A stretch of DNA of 64,000 nucleotides from contig NZ_CP019449.1 in assembly GCF_001984035.1 (NCBI RefSeq), forward strand, positions 1,984,001 to 2,048,000, in the 5' to 3' direction. A program made the translations under genes and the position numbers. This document shows positions 47,929 through 55,100 of this stretch, piece by piece (within the stretch, counting starts at the first letter, position 1; every line of letters begins with the position of its first letter). A model generated the notes under the pieces. The model searched no databases. It worked only from the letters and a program-made list of their open reading frames with translations, and was not told where the DNA came from. This DNA comes from Sphingopyxis sp. QXT-31. Its GTDB lineage: Bacteria; Pseudomonadota; Alphaproteobacteria; Sphingomonadales; Sphingomonadaceae.

Positions 47929-48801
47929 CTAATGCATATGGCGCAATTTGTCGGGGTTGCGCATCACGTAAATGCCGGTGACCTTGCCGTCCTCGATTTC
48001 GAGCGCGGTGGTCTGGAACTCGCCGTCGGCCTCGCGGGTGACGAAGCCCGGCAGGCCGTTGATCATCCCCGCATGGACCAGCGTCGAGCCATATTTGCGG
48101 AGCAGCACCGCTAGGCTGCGATGCACTTTCATCACCAGCGCCTTGCCGAGGATCGGGATCGCTGCCGCCGGGCGCTTGCCGCCGCCGTCGGCCCACATGC
48201 CGACATCGGCTGCCAGCAGCGCGCCGAGCGCGCCCATGTCGCCGCTGCGAGAGGCAGCGAAGAAGGCGTTGGCGATTTCGAGACCCTTGTCCTTTTCGAG
48301 CTTGTAGCGCGGGCGCGCCTCGCGGACGTGGGTGCGGGCGCGCGCCGCGAGCTGGCGCGTCGCGGCGGGATCACGGTCGATGGTCTTCGCGACCTCGTCG
48401 AACTCGACCCCGAAGACATCGTGGAGCAGGAAGGCCGCGCGTTCGAGGGGCGAGAGCCGTTCGAGTGCGAGCATCAGCGGCAGCGTGACGTCGTCGTCCT
48501 CTTCCTCGACCAACGGGTCGGGGAGCCAGGGGCCGACATAGGTCTCGCGCTGGTGGCGCGCCGATTTGATCTGGTCGAGGCAGAGCCGCGTCACCGTGCG
48601 GCGGAGGAACGCCGCGGGCTCGCGCACCGCGCTGCGGTCGGTCGCGAGCCAGCGGAGGAAGGCATCCTGCACCACATCCTCGGCATCGGCGACCGAGCCG
48701 AGCATGCGGTACGCGACGCGGGTGAGCAGCGGACGCAGCGGGTCGAAACTGACCGCTGCGTCCGCATTGTCCGCGGTGCCGGGGATGCCCTCGGGGGTCA
48801 T
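47929..48801 (-). CDS. sigJ: ECF41-type sigma factor (SigJ-like) with SnoaL-like C-terminal domain
   Basis: A 290-residue extracytoplasmic-function sigma factor. Sigma region 2 is LRPLLTRVAYRMLGSVADAEDVVQDAFLRWL (about residues 21-51), and region 4 contains LSPLERAAFLLHDVFGVEFDEVAKTIDRDPAATRQLAARAR. The C-terminal SnoaL-like extension carries MWADGGGKRPAA and ends YVMRNPDKLRHMH. These match the DGGGK and NPDK motifs described for ECF41, where the extension controls sigma activity instead of an anti-sigma factor. The ATG at 48801 overlaps the decarboxylase stop by 1 nt. The target promoter TGTCACA-N16-CGTC lies upstream of the decarboxylase gene, so the unit is self-contained and autoregulated. 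Confidence 0.93.
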   Translation of the reverse strand: MTPEGIPGTADNADAAVSFDPLRPLLTRVAYRMLGSVADAEDVVQDAFLRWLATDRSAVREPAAFLRRTVTRLCLDQIKSARHQRETYVGPWLPDPLVEEEDDDVTLPLMLALERLSPLERAAFLLHDVFGVEFDEVAKTIDRDPAATRQLAARARTHVREARPRYKLEKDKGLEIANAFFAASRSGDMGALGALLAADVGMWADGGGKRPAAAIPILGKALVMKVHRSLAVLLRKYGSTLVHAGMINGLPGFVTREADGEFQTTALEIEDGKVTGIYVMRNPDKLRHMH

Positions 48802-49256
48802 CAGGCGGCCTTCGCCGCCGGCATCTCGTACCAGAGGTCGAAGCCGACCGCGATGCGGTTCCAGCCGTTGATCACGTTGATCATCAGCGTCAAATTCACC
48901 TGCTCCTCCGGCGTGAAATGCGCTTCGAGCGCGTCCTTGGCGGCCTTTTGTGTGTGGCCTTGCGACAGCGTCGTCAAGGCGTCGGTCCAGGCGAGCGCGG
49001 CGCGTTCTCGGTCGGTATAGCAGGGGGCTTCGTGCCAGGCGGCGAGCAGGTAGATGCGCTGCTCGGTCTCGCCCTTCGCGCGCGCTTCGGTCGTGTGCAT
49101 GTTGATGCAATTGGCGCAGCCGTTGAGGATCGACGCGCGGATCTTGACCAGCTCGATCAGGCTCGCCTCGAGGCTGTTCTGCACCGCCATCGACATGGCG
49201 GTCCACTGCTTCATCAACGTCGGGGCGGCGGCGTAGGGGTCGGTCACATTGGTCAT
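48801..49256 (-). CDS. Carboxymuconolactone decarboxylase-family (AhpD-like) protein
   Basis: A 151-residue AhpD-like protein. The redox motif is GCANCINMHTTEARAKG (CxxC followed by His), with SLIELVKIRASIL before it and a C-terminal HFTPEEQVNLTLMINVINGWNRIAVGF helix pair. Members act as CMD enzymes or thiol-dependent peroxidase partners. This branch (ECF41 associated) has no established substrate. It is the first gene of the operon, 33 bp after the ECF41-type promoter, and its stop overlaps the sigma factor start. Confidence 0.93.
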   Translation of the reverse strand: MTNVTDPYAAAPTLMKQWTAMSMAVQNSLEASLIELVKIRASILNGCANCINMHTTEARAKGETEQRIYLLAAWHEAPCYTDRERAALAWTDALTTLSQGHTQKAAKDALEAHFTPEEQVNLTLMINVINGWNRIAVGFDLWYEMPAAKAA

Positions 49257-49288
49257 GTCATGTCTCCATCGAGGGGTTGTATGGATAT

Positions 49289-49315
49289 GACGAGACAGGA
49301 TCGGCGCGTGTGACA
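49289..49315 (-). promoter_or_regulatory. ECF41-type promoter of the CMD-sigJ operon
   Basis: On the minus strand TGTCACA (49315-49309) is followed by exactly 16 nt and CGTC (49292-49289). This is the published ECF41 consensus (TGTCACA, 16-nt spacer, CGTC). It lies 33-59 bp before the start of the decarboxylase gene, with GGAGA close to the ATG. Confidence 0.88.
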
Positions 49316-49584
49316 TCGGACGCAAAATTTCGTAGCGGGCATCTGGTGCACCAACCGGGCGATGAAGAGAAAGGCAAAGCGCGTACGCCATTTTGGGCGG
49401 CGGTTTCGGGTAAAACGCCATGTCTGATGATCTGATTTCTCTCCCCTTGAGGCAGAGATACGAAGGCTTGGCAGCCTGCTGCCTAGCCGCAGTTGAAAGG
49501 GATTTTGCGCCCGCTGGCGCAGTGCCCCTCACCAAGCCTCACCACCCCACGACGGCCGCCGACCCATTTGCTGACCCTCGAACG
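49316..49584. other. Intergenic region without a supported gene
   Basis: 269 bp between the ECF41-type promoter and the terminator of the DUF6607 gene. A short plus-strand open frame starts at 49420 but resembles no family and runs through the opposing terminator. I see no other element. Confidence 0.45.
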
Positions 49585-49620
49585 GAAAAAATGGGGCGGC
49601 CTCTAGCGGAGACCGCCCCT
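49585..49620 (-). terminator. Rho-independent terminator of the heme receptor-DUF6607 operon
   Basis: On the minus strand GGGGCGGTCTC pairs with GAGGCCGCCCC (one G-T pair) around a 5-nt loop, followed by ATTTTTT. It lies 32 bp after the DUF6607 stop. Confidence 0.85.
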
Positions 49621-49651
49621 TTGAGGGGCGGGCTTAACATGGTGGAGGTCG

Positions 49652-50626
49652 TCAGAGCTTTCGCGTGTTGGTCTCGATCAGCTTTTTCGCTTCGTCGATC
49701 GCCTTCACGGTGGTCGGCGTCTTGTCCTGGATCTCGTCGGCCATTTCGAGCAGGCGGCCACTGATGACGGTGCCCGTCTGCGCTTCCTCCTGGATCGCGA
49801 TGCCCCCCTTGGCCAAGGCGACGCGGTCCCATTCGGCGCGGATCGCGGCCCAATAATCCTTGGTCGCGGCCCAATAATCGTCGGCCGCCTTCACGTCATA
49901 TTGGTCATATTTGATATAGGTGTTGAGCACATATTCCTGGATGATCGGCACCAGCTTGCCGTCCTTGATCCCCATCTTCGTATTGTCCTGCCAATGGACC
50001 CAGCCGTCGGGCGAGGGCTGGTGGCGGTTGATCGAATAATAGCGGTCGTAGACGGGATTACGTACGGCGTCGCGGCGCGCGAGCGGGCGCCATGTCCAGT
50101 TCGAGCGCCAGCGGCGGATGCCCGCCTGCGTTTCGAACTGGCCCCAGCCGCCGTAACGCGGGCTGTCATCGACCTGATAGACCGTCTGCGACCAGCGCCC
50201 GGTGCGCATCCGCTCGGGGACGTCTTCCCAGGTCCAGGCGTTGCGGTCCGAATAGACGAGGACCTTCGCGGGCTCATATTCCCAGTCCTGGCGCCAATGC
50301 TTGATGATCATGCTCTTGTCGTCGTCGCCGGTGATGACGAGCATGTGCTGCAAGCGGATCACGCGTCCCGTATCCTCGATCACGCGCACGACCTCGTTGC
50401 CGCCCGAGCGCTTGGGTTCGAGGACCTCGTAATCGGGATCCCAGCGCGTCGATTCCTGCATGTTGAAGCTGACGCGGTAATTGCCCGCCATCGCGAGGAT
50501 GTCGGCGCGATCCTGTTCGAAGTTCGCCGCGGCGGCTTCCTCGGCGATCGGCGGGTGAGCGAGCGCGGCGGTGGGCAGCGCAGCGGCGAGCAGCAGCGTG
50601 GCGGCGATCTTGCGATATATGTTCAT
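49652..50626 (-). CDS. Exported DUF6607-type protein, heme-receptor partner
   Basis: A 324-residue protein with a signal peptide (IAATLLLAAALPTAALA). The mature part is rich in Trp and Tyr: IKHWRQDWEYEPAKVLVY, NAWTWEDVPERMRTGRWSQTVYQVDDSPRYGGWG and RRWRSNWTWRPLARRD. This aromatic beta-rich pattern fits DUF6607, a family often encoded next to TonB-dependent heme or siderophore receptors. A role in heme handling outside or inside the outer membrane is possible; no ligand motif is proven. It lies 22 bp after the receptor gene on the same strand and ends at a strong terminator, so the two form an operon under the Fur-like sites. Confidence 0.8.
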   Translation of the reverse strand: MNIYRKIAATLLLAAALPTAALAHPPIAEEAAAANFEQDRADILAMAGNYRVSFNMQESTRWDPDYEVLEPKRSGGNEVVRVIEDTGRVIRLQHMLVITGDDDKSMIIKHWRQDWEYEPAKVLVYSDRNAWTWEDVPERMRTGRWSQTVYQVDDSPRYGGWGQFETQAGIRRWRSNWTWRPLARRDAVRNPVYDRYYSINRHQPSPDGWVHWQDNTKMGIKDGKLVPIIQEYVLNTYIKYDQYDVKAADDYWAATKDYWAAIRAEWDRVALAKGGIAIQEEAQTGTVISGRLLEMADEIQDKTPTTVKAIDEAKKLIETNTRKL

Positions 50627-50648
50627 CGGTGCAGTCCCTCTGTCTTAT

Positions 50649-52940
50649 CTAGAAGCTGTAGCTGAGCGAAGCGCTCGCATTGCGGCCGGGCTGGGTATAG
50701 GCGTCGGCGATCAGCGAGGTAGACGCGAGGCCGCGGACGTCGCTCCACCAGCTGTATTTCTTGTCGAGGATGTTGAAGACGCCGACGCGCAGCGTCAGCC
50801 CATCGACGATGCGCACGAACGCGGTCGCGTCGAGGATCGTGAAGCCGTCGGGGCGGAAGCATTGCGGCGTGCAGAGCCCGTCGGTGCGCGAGGCTTCCTG
50901 ACGCGCGGCGTGCGTCATGATGACCTGCCCGCCGAAGCGCCCGCTGCGTTCACGATAACCGACGCCGGCCACCAGCTTCAATGGGTCGATCGTCGACAGC
51001 GGGCTGCGCGCGCCAGTGGGCTCGATCACGTCGCCGGTGGCATAGGATAGGGCGAGCGTCGTATAGAGGCCGGACGACGCTCGCCCCTCGAACCGCGCTT
51101 CGGCGCCATGCACGCGAACACGATCGAGATTCACGAATTGATAGACGGCCGGGTCGGCGGGGGTGAAGCTGCCGTCCACGACCTCCTGGCTGATGAAATC
51201 CTTGTAGCGCGAGGCGAACGCCGTCACGTCGAGGCTGATCGCGTCGTTCGAAAAGCGGATGCCGCCCTCGACGCTTTCGCTGCGTTCGGGCCCAAGATCG
51301 GGGTTCGGAATCGAAGTATAGCCCGACGCGAGGTTCGAGAAGAACTGGTTGACCTGCCCCGGCTCGGGCGCCTTGAAGCCGGTGGCGTAATTGCCGAACA
51401 GGCGGACCTCGTCGGTGATCTTGAACACCGCACCGAATTTGGGCGAGACGCGCGAGCCGTCCTGCCCGGCGCCGTTGAAAGCGGGGAGCAGCGGATCGTC
51501 GTCGGGCGACAGATTGTACCAGTCGAAGCGCAGCGCGGGATAGAGCAGCAACCGGCCGTCGGCGACGGAGATTTCGTCGCCAACGAACAGCCCGGCGCGG
51601 GTGAAATCGGTGCTGGGGAAGGCGCGCGTCGGGAAGGTCTCGCCGAAGGGCGGCACGGTGCCGTCGCGCAGGCCGCGCTGGCGCGTACTGCTGAGGTCGC
51701 CGCCGAAGACGAGGCGGTGCGAAATCGACCCGGTGTTGAAATCGGCGCGCGCGTCGGCGGCGGCGCCGATCACGCGGTTCTCGAAAGTGTTCAGGCGGGT
51801 GCGGTCGGCGGCGGGGGTGCGGTCTTCCTCGGTATATTGATTGTCCTCGCCGTCCTGCCAGTAGAGCGCGACGCGGACGAAATCGATCGCGCCCTCGCCT
51901 TCCCAGCTCCAGTCGAGCGACACGCGCTTGCGCTCGCCGCTGTCAAAGCCTTCGAGGCGATCGACGCTGGAGGTGATGACGCCCGCGGCGTTGCGCGTCG
52001 CGGTCACGCCGGTGAGGCCGTTGGTGTAGAGATGAGTATCGAGATATTCGCCGGTCAGGCGCAATTTGTGGCCGTTGGCCGGGTCGTAGACGATGCGCGC
52101 GAGCGCGGCGTTCGACTTGCCGTCCTGCGGGTTGGGCAGCGTGCGCTGCGGCCCGGTGCCGGGGACGAGGCCCGAAGTACCGGGCGTGCCGACGGGGAAG
52201 ACGATGCCGGGATTGGTGCCCTTGTTGTCGAGTTCCTGCCAGTCGCGGCGCGTATAGGCCGCCATGATCGACCAGTCGCCGCTGCGCCCCGCGACGATCG
52301 CGGTTTCGGCGAACTCCTCGTCGGCGCTGCTGTAGCTCGCGCGGACGAGGCCGCCGACCGACCTGCCGCCGGTCAGGAAATCGGCGGGGTCGCTGGTGAT
52401 GAAGCTGACCGCGCCCGCGAGGCCGTCGCTGCCGTAGAGCGCCGACGAGGGGCCGCGCAGAATTTCGACCGACTTGACGAGACCGAGGTCGACATAGTCG
52501 CCGCGGCCCGAGGCCTGTGCGCCGAAGCTGAAACCGTCGGGGACGCGCACGCCGTCGACCTGGATCAGCACACGGTTGCCGCCGATGCCGCGGATGTTGA
52601 AGCTGTCGTTGCCCGCGCGGCCGGTCGCGCCGAGCGCGGCGCCGAAGCGCGCGGGCTGGCGCTGGACGCTGACGCCGGGTTCGAAACGGATGAGGTCGCG
52701 GATGTCGGTCGCGAGTTCGTTGGCAATCTGCTCTTCGGTGATCAGCGAAACGGTGAGCGGCACATCCTCGGCCTTCACCTCGGTGCGCGTCGCGGTGACG
52801 ACGATCTGGTTCTTGCGCTGAACCCAATATTCGCCGTCATTGTCCTGCGCCATCGCGGGCGCGGTGGTCGCGGTGAGCGCGAGGCCGAGCGCGGTGCCCG
52901 CGGCGAGACGGTGGACGGACGGCGAACGCTGGATCTTCAA
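50649..52940 (-). CDS. TonB-dependent heme/hemoglobin-type receptor
   Basis: A 763-residue outer membrane receptor. It has a signal peptide (LALTATTAPAMAQ), a TonB box-like QIVVTATRTEVKAEDVP near residue 44, and a plug with SFNIRGIGGNRVLIQVDGVRVPDGF and VEILRGPSSALYGSDGLAGAVSF. The barrel has FKAP followed by NPDLGPERSESVEGG, which resemble the FRAP and NPDL boxes of heme receptors such as HemR; the barrel ends LSYSF. This suggests uptake of heme or a hemoprotein. The linked DUF6607 gene and two Fur-like dyads upstream support an iron-starvation role. The specificity is inferred from motifs. Confidence 0.87.
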   Translation of the reverse strand: MKIQRSPSVHRLAAGTALGLALTATTAPAMAQDNDGEYWVQRKNQIVVTATRTEVKAEDVPLTVSLITEEQIANELATDIRDLIRFEPGVSVQRQPARFGAALGATGRAGNDSFNIRGIGGNRVLIQVDGVRVPDGFSFGAQASGRGDYVDLGLVKSVEILRGPSSALYGSDGLAGAVSFITSDPADFLTGGRSVGGLVRASYSSADEEFAETAIVAGRSGDWSIMAAYTRRDWQELDNKGTNPGIVFPVGTPGTSGLVPGTGPQRTLPNPQDGKSNAALARIVYDPANGHKLRLTGEYLDTHLYTNGLTGVTATRNAAGVITSSVDRLEGFDSGERKRVSLDWSWEGEGAIDFVRVALYWQDGEDNQYTEEDRTPAADRTRLNTFENRVIGAAADARADFNTGSISHRLVFGGDLSSTRQRGLRDGTVPPFGETFPTRAFPSTDFTRAGLFVGDEISVADGRLLLYPALRFDWYNLSPDDDPLLPAFNGAGQDGSRVSPKFGAVFKITDEVRLFGNYATGFKAPEPGQVNQFFSNLASGYTSIPNPDLGPERSESVEGGIRFSNDAISLDVTAFASRYKDFISQEVVDGSFTPADPAVYQFVNLDRVRVHGAEARFEGRASSGLYTTLALSYATGDVIEPTGARSPLSTIDPLKLVAGVGYRERSGRFGGQVIMTHAARQEASRTDGLCTPQCFRPDGFTILDATAFVRIVDGLTLRVGVFNILDKKYSWWSDVRGLASTSLIADAYTQPGRNASASLSYSF

Positions 52941-52958
52941 TTGTCTTCCCCTTCAGTT

Positions 52959-52975
52959 TTGCGAATAACTCGCAA
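52959..52975. promoter_or_regulatory. Fur-like dyad 1 upstream of the heme receptor
   Basis: TTGCGA (52959-52964) and TCGCAA (52970-52975) are perfect 6-bp arms with a 5-nt spacer, 19 bp before the receptor start on the minus strand. The layout resembles alphaproteobacterial Fur boxes with TGC/GCA ends. The binding protein is inferred. Confidence 0.6.
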
Positions 52976-53024
52976 TAGCAGTGCTCTAGGGGTGTGAATC
53001 GCGGGGGTCAAGTTTTATGATAAT

Positions 53025-53037
53025 GCGAATCGTTCGC
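53025..53037. promoter_or_regulatory. Fur-like dyad 2 upstream of the heme receptor
   Basis: GCGAA (53025-53029) and TTCGC (53033-53037) flank TCG; outside are ATAAT and GTCAT. It shares GCGAAT with dyad 1, 66 bp away, and may be a second site of the same regulator or lie over the promoter core. Confidence 0.5.
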
Positions 53038-53046
53038 GTCATGAGA

Positions 53047-53080
53047 TGATCCTCCCCACGCGAAGCGATGGGGAGGATCA
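53047..53080. repeat. Perfect 12-bp hairpin between the heme receptor and TIR operons
   Basis: TGATCCTCCCCA (53047-53058) and TGGGGAGGATCA (53069-53080) flank the 10-nt loop CGCGAAGCGA. The genes on either side diverge, so it is not a terminator for them. Its CTCCCC/GGGGAG core recalls the palindrome at 14095-14121, so it is probably a repeat element. It could also affect the TIR operon leader. Confidence 0.7.
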
Positions 53081-53149
53081 GTCGCCATCAATTCAAAGAT
53101 TGCCCTCCCCTGCCCCGCGCGGCATGATCGTGGCGGGGGGACAGGACCG

Positions 53150-54130
53150 ATGGCGGCAGAGGTCTTCATCAGCTATTCGTCGAAGGACCGCACCATCGCG
53201 AACATGGTGTGTGCGCTGCTGGAGGAGCGCGGGCATCGCTGCTGGATCGCGCCGCGCGATATCCTGCCCGGCACCGAATGGGGCGAGGCGATCATCACCG
53301 GTCTCAAGGGCGCGCAGGTCTTCGTCCTCGTCTTTTCGCGGCACGCCAATACGTCGCCGCAGATCCTGCGCGAGGTCGAGCGCGCGGTGCACCTGGGGCT
53401 GCCGATCATTCCTTTTCGCATCGAGGATGTCGTCCCCGAGCGCAGCCTCGAATATTTCATGAGCGTGCCGCATTGGCTCGACGCGCTGTCGCCGCCGGTC
53501 GAGGACCATATTGCGCGGCTGGGCGATGTGGTGAGCCAGCTGGTCAACGGCGTCACCGACGTGCGCGAATATCGGTCGGCCAAGCCGCAGGGCACCGCGA
53601 AGCTGAGCTGGAACAATGCACTTGTGCGCGCGGGTGCTGGCGGCGCGGTGCTCGCGCTGCTGCTGCTCGCGGCGTGGCTGGGCGGCCTGGCACCGCCCGC
53701 CTCGCCGGTGGGCTGGCTCGCCGCGCTGGTCGCGCTGGCGATCCCCGCCGGGGTGATCGGCAGCGGGCAGGCGAAATGGTGGACCAAGCGCGGCGTGCAG
53801 GGCGCGCTGCTCGCGCTGTTCGTGGTGGCGGCCGCCACCTACGGCTGGGCGCACAGCGGCTATGTCATCGCGGGCGAACAGGGCGCGCCGCTGGTGCGCG
53901 GGACCGAATGCACGCCCGACGCCAGGCTGGTCTATGAAAGCGAATGCCCCGACCTGCCGTCGGACGCGTTGATCGACGCGGCGTATGACGAGGCGGCGCT
54001 GTGGACCGCGGGATCGATCGGGCGCATCAAGTTGATGCTCGGCGCGGCGTGGATGCTCGCAGCGGCGGCGGCGGCGCTGCTGGCCGCGGGCTGGCTCGGC
54101 GGGCCGCGGCGCCTGAAACAGGAGGAATGA
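53150..54130 (+). CDS. Membrane-anchored TIR-domain protein
   Basis: A 326-residue protein. The N-terminal TIR domain (about 1-125) has EVFISYSSKDRTIANMV (box 1), ALLEERGHRCWIAPRDILPG (box 2), and SRHANTSPQILREVERAV, where Glu75 is in the position of the catalytic NADase glutamate of enzymatic TIRs. PHWLDAL closes the domain. After a linker come three hydrophobic helices (LVRAGAGGAVLALLLLAAWL, WLAALVALAIPAGVIG, GALLALFVVAAATYGW). An extracytoplasmic loop with two cysteines (GTECTPD, ESECPDL) follows, then a fourth helix (LMLGAAWMLAAAAAALLAAGW). A cytoplasmic TIR coupled to a disulphide-bearing periplasmic loop suggests signalling across the membrane. It is first in an operon with two paralogous exported proteins, starting 1 and 3 bp after the previous stops. 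Confidence 0.9.
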   Translation: MAAEVFISYSSKDRTIANMVCALLEERGHRCWIAPRDILPGTEWGEAIITGLKGAQVFVLVFSRHANTSPQILREVERAVHLGLPIIPFRIEDVVPERSLEYFMSVPHWLDALSPPVEDHIARLGDVVSQLVNGVTDVREYRSAKPQGTAKLSWNNALVRAGAGGAVLALLLLAAWLGGLAPPASPVGWLAALVALAIPAGVIGSGQAKWWTKRGVQGALLALFVVAAATYGWAHSGYVIAGEQGAPLVRGTECTPDARLVYESECPDLPSDALIDAAYDEAALWTAGSIGRIKLMLGAAWMLAAAAAALLAAGWLGGPRRLKQEE

Positions 54131-54131
54131 A

Positions 54132-55097
54132 ATGCGGATTGGGGGGATGATCGCCGCGCTGGCGGCGCTGACAGGACCGGCCGCGGCACAGGCGCAGACG
54201 CCGCCCGACGCCGCCGCGCTGAAGGCGATCGAGGCCAAGGTGCCGCCGCAAAGCTGGTATCCCGAGGGCTATTACGACGTCCGCATCGCCGCCGAGGCCG
54301 ATATCGCCGAACAGGCACGCGCGACTGACGAACTGGTGAGCGACTGGGACGACGGGCTGGGTAGTCGATATGATGTCTATGATTGCGGCGCGGAATCGCC
54401 CCCCGCGCTCGAAGTCGATCCGATCACCGCACGATATGGCTTTGCCGCGAGCGAGGTTGCGCGGTTGCGATCCGAGATGGGGCGGTTGAAATATCCGGTC
54501 GGCGTCTATGCCGAACCGCTGCTGGCGTTCGAGCGCGCCAAGATCGCGGAAGCCGCGAGCGCCCCCGATCCGCAAGCCGAAGCCCTTCGGCTGGCGGAAT
54601 GGGAGGCCGCCTATGCCGCCGCCGAGGCCGCGGGTAGGGAACCGCCGGTTTTTGACTCTCCCTTTTACGATCCGGGGTCGGATTCGGGCGAGGAAGGCGC
54701 AGAGGGCCAAGCCGATCCCTATTCGGCGCTCGCGACCGCGCTCGAAACCAACCGGATGCGGCTCGCCCCGAAATTGCCGCGCGTCGTCGCCGACGGAGGC
54801 TGCGGCGCGGGCGAAGGCGGGCCAGTGACCGTAAAAACCTCTCCACCCGGGGGCGAAGTGCTGCTCGTCAACGCCTTTGCCTTCAAGGTCTGTACGCGCA
54901 AGGCAGCCAACCCGTGGGACCGTTTCGCGTGCAAATGGAACGAAATCGAAACCGGCGTAGCAAAGCCCCTGTCGGGCCGCTATGTCTATCAGGTCAAATG
55001 GCCCGACGGGACGGTGCGCAAGGGCACGCGCGATATCGTCCCCATTTATGACAGCGACGAAGCGGTCACCGTCACCTTCAAGAAAAGCGGGAGCTGA
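54132..55097 (+). CDS. Exported protein, TIR-operon paralogue 1, PEGA-like C-terminus
   Basis: A 321-residue protein with a signal peptide (MIAALAALTGPAAAQAQ). The N-terminal half has VPPQSWYPEGYYDVRIAAEADIAEQAR in linear order and YDCGAESP. The C-terminal 90 residues read KTSPPGGEVLLVNAFAFKVC, then NPWDRFACKWNEIETGVAKPLSGRYVYQVKWPDGTVRKGTRD; the PPGGEV start and GRY-Y-V end recall PEGA beta-sandwich domains. Four cysteines are shared with the next gene product (around 85, 222, 253 and 267), so two disulphides are likely. The ribosome binding site GGAGGA overlaps the TIR stop. It is the product of a tandem duplication with 55101-56015. Function unknown. Confidence 0.8.
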   Translation: MRIGGMIAALAALTGPAAAQAQTPPDAAALKAIEAKVPPQSWYPEGYYDVRIAAEADIAEQARATDELVSDWDDGLGSRYDVYDCGAESPPALEVDPITARYGFAASEVARLRSEMGRLKYPVGVYAEPLLAFERAKIAEAASAPDPQAEALRLAEWEAAYAAAEAAGREPPVFDSPFYDPGSDSGEEGAEGQADPYSALATALETNRMRLAPKLPRVVADGGCGAGEGGPVTVKTSPPGGEVLLVNAFAFKVCTRKAANPWDRFACKWNEIETGVAKPLSGRYVYQVKWPDGTVRKGTRDIVPIYDSDEAVTVTFKKSGS

Positions 55098-55100
55098 CCG

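Noticed and set aside
49420..49764. A 114-codon plus-strand frame
   Set aside because: It runs through a terminator and into the antisense of the DUF6607 gene, with no recognisable protein features.
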